This document shows positions 62,710 to 64,000 of a stretch of 64,000 nt of DNA, in pieces (position 1 is the first letter of the stretch; each line of letters opens with the position of its first letter). Both the position numbers and the translations under genes were made by a program. The notes beneath the pieces were generated by a model. The model searched no databases and was not told the DNA's origin. It was given only the letters and a program-made list of their open reading frames with translations. This DNA is from WTFY01 sp965214675 (lineage in GTDB: Bacteria > Pseudomonadota > Gammaproteobacteria > UBA4575), in NCBI GenBank assembly GCA_965214675.1, contig OZ243969.1:868001-932000 (forward strand), in the 5' to 3' direction.

Positions 62710-63573
62710 TCAGCCGGCGAACAGGTACTTCAGGCCCAGTGTCAAGGACCAGTGATCCATATCGCTGATCTTTGTATGGTTCAGCTCATCCGGAATCGGG
62801 TGGTCGATGTAGCCCCCCGTATCGCGCATGTCATCCATCTCGCTGTAGGTGATTTTCAGACCCAGCAGCAGATTGTCCTTGAGGCGATAATCTGCCCCGG
62901 CATGCAGGTGCCTGGAAAATACGGTGTCTCGCAGATCGTTATCTTGTGAGGAATTGTAGGCGGCCGGGGGAGAGAGATCGGCATTGCATCCTTGGGTGCA
63001 CGCGTACTCGTTTTTGAAAAACAATCCGTGAATCTCGACACGGGAAATCCCGATGCCTGCACCCAAGTATGGAGTGATTCGGCTGTGCAAATTCGGGAAA
63101 TCATAATAGGCATTCAATTGCAGGGATTCTGTTCTCAGATCATCAATCGACACCGTGGTAGTGCTCGTGTAGTTGCTCATCGAATTGGACAGTATCCGGG
63201 TGCCGTCAAAGTAGGTGATCCCGGTAAATTTCTGGTCGATGTCGTTTTTACGCCTGCTGGCGGAAAGCTCCAGTCGCAGGTTACCCATGGCCTTGCCGAT
63301 GGAAAGCTCGAGCAGGCTGCCGCGGTCGGTATCCAGATCATAAAACCAGCGGTACCCGCCAATGGAATCTTTGTTGCTGCAGTCATCGACCGGGTAACAG
63401 ATGGTGTCCCGGTTCCAGCCGGCCTGCTTCAGATCGGAAACCCAGTTCACGCCTGCACCCGCACCCACGTACCAGCCGGCACGCTGCGTATCATCCGCCA
63501 TACCGGGCGCACTGAGCAAAGTGCCGAGGCCCAACAGGGCAATTACGCTTTTCGCTTTCGATACCCACTTCAC
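62710..63573 (-). CDS. Outer-membrane beta-barrel protein
   Basis: A 287-residue protein with a signal peptide (VIALLGLGTLLSAPGMA) and alternating hydrophobic strands such as YVGAGAGVNW, LLELSIGKAMGNLRLELS and PYLGAGIGISRVEI. I start at the GTG at 63573 because AAGGAGGTG precedes it; a longer ATG frame from 63780 lacks a leader. The short loops contain cysteine pairs (CYPVDDC, CTQGC) that may form disulfides. Exact family is unclear; it resembles small OmpA/porin-type barrels. Confidence 0.78.
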   Translation of the reverse strand: MKWVSKAKSVIALLGLGTLLSAPGMADDTQRAGWYVGAGAGVNWVSDLKQAGWNRDTICYPVDDCSNKDSIGGYRWFYDLDTDRGSLLELSIGKAMGNLRLELSASRRKNDIDQKFTGITYFDGTRILSNSMSNYTSTTTVSIDDLRTESLQLNAYYDFPNLHSRITPYLGAGIGISRVEIHGLFFKNEYACTQGCNADLSPPAAYNSSQDNDLRDTVFSRHLHAGADYRLKDNLLLGLKITYSEMDDMRDTGGYIDHPIPDELNHTKISDMDHWSLTLGLKYLFAG

Positions 63574-63739
63574 GTGCCACCTCCTTGCCTTGATGACTGT
63601 CTTGCGTTCACTGCAGGCTGAATGAGCCAGCAACTCATTTTCATCGTAATGGAGCATCTTCGGGGAATCAACCGTGCCTGGCAGGCCTTTTGCGAAGGGA
63701 CCGATGTTGATTTTCGCAGGCTTTACCGGTCTTGAAAGC

Positions 63740-64000
63740 TCATGCCGCTCGCACAGGTGGAACCAGTTTGGGAACCGCACTCAGCAGGCGTTTCGTATAC
63801 TCGTGCTGCGGGTCGTTCAGCACCTGTTCCACCTCTCCTTGCTCGACAATCTTGCCCTGGTACATCACTGCGACACGGTCTGCAAAATACGCGACCACGG
63901 ACATGTTATGGGTGATAAACAGGTAGCTGATTCCGTACTGGTCCTGCAGTTGATTCAGAAGATCTAGAATCTGTGCCTGCACGGAGACATCCAGCGCACT
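63740..64000 (-). CDS. Peptide ABC transporter ATPase (C-terminal fragment, continues past window)
   Basis: Only the C-terminal part is visible. Reading in from 64000, SALDVSVQAQ ends Walker B/D-loop, LFITHNMSVV is the H-loop, and QHEYTKRLLSAVP is the Oligo_HPY-like extension of OppD/OppF/DppD-type subunits. The N-terminal Walker A and signature motifs lie outside the window. It probably belongs to a peptide or microcin-type uptake system. Confidence 0.9.
   Translation of the reverse strand, partial: SALDVSVQAQILDLLNQLQDQYGISYLFITHNMSVVAYFADRVAVMYQGKIVEQGEVEQVLNDPQHEYTKRLLSAVPKLVPPVRAA

Overview
The window reads as a single chromosomal segment of a respiring gammaproteobacterium. Evidence: the order rimP-nusA-infB-rbfA-truB-rpsO next to an initiator tRNA, a tpiA-secG-tRNA-Leu(GAG) junction, a full 14-subunit complex I operon with separate nuoC and nuoD, hrcA-grpE-dnaK-dnaJ-dapB-carA-carB-greA-ftsH-glmM, recN-bamE facing ratB/ratA, and a yafS/rnhA/dnaQ/mltD neighbourhood. 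HrcA together with sigma-32-type promoters argues against Enterobacterales. Base composition looks mid-range by eye. I cannot name the genus.

Layout. 1-6355: translation operon on the minus strand, with its own promoter and an intrinsic terminator (attenuator) in front of rimP. 6548-14884: accessory block with a small unknown protein, an SfnG-like FMN-dependent monooxygenase, ribBA, a copper P-type ATPase with tandem YHS domains (plus strand), and an overlapping M14-type deacylase/GCS2-type ligase pair. 15005-15175: initiator tRNA and its terminator. 15288-29775: nuoN to nuoA, minus strand. 29776-35793: second accessory block with a PLP decarboxylase, an alpha/beta hydrolase, an orphan adaptor/TolC pair and a thioredoxin-like protein. 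36250-41308: tRNA-Leu, secG, tpiA, glmM, ftsH. 41643-48077: greA, carB, carA, a half-size TSUP permease, dapB. 48203-53244: dnaJ, dnaK, grpE, hrcA. 53390-56351: nadK, recN, bamE (plus). 56418-64000: ratB, ratA, an NSS transporter, smpB (plus), a small lipoprotein, dnaQ, rnhA, a methyltransferase, mltD (plus), a beta-barrel protein and the end of a peptide ABC transporter ATPase.

Functional themes. Most genes are housekeeping: translation initiation and ribosome maturation, respiration, protein folding and quality control, carbamoyl-phosphate and lysine/peptidoglycan precursors, DNA repair and replication fidelity, and envelope maintenance. The two accessory blocks each sit beside a tRNA gene and split neighbourhoods that are contiguous in many relatives, so they are the best places to look for acquired functions. 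The regulatory signals I trust most are the rimP leader, a terminator in the carA leader, two sigma-32-like promoters (grpE, dnaK), and a 9-bp hairpin between dnaK and dnaJ.

I did not find a CRISPR array, transposon, prophage or rRNA. I found no clear previously undescribed multi-gene system; the most promising candidates are the GCS2/M14 pair and the decarboxylase/hydrolase/adaptor/TolC block.
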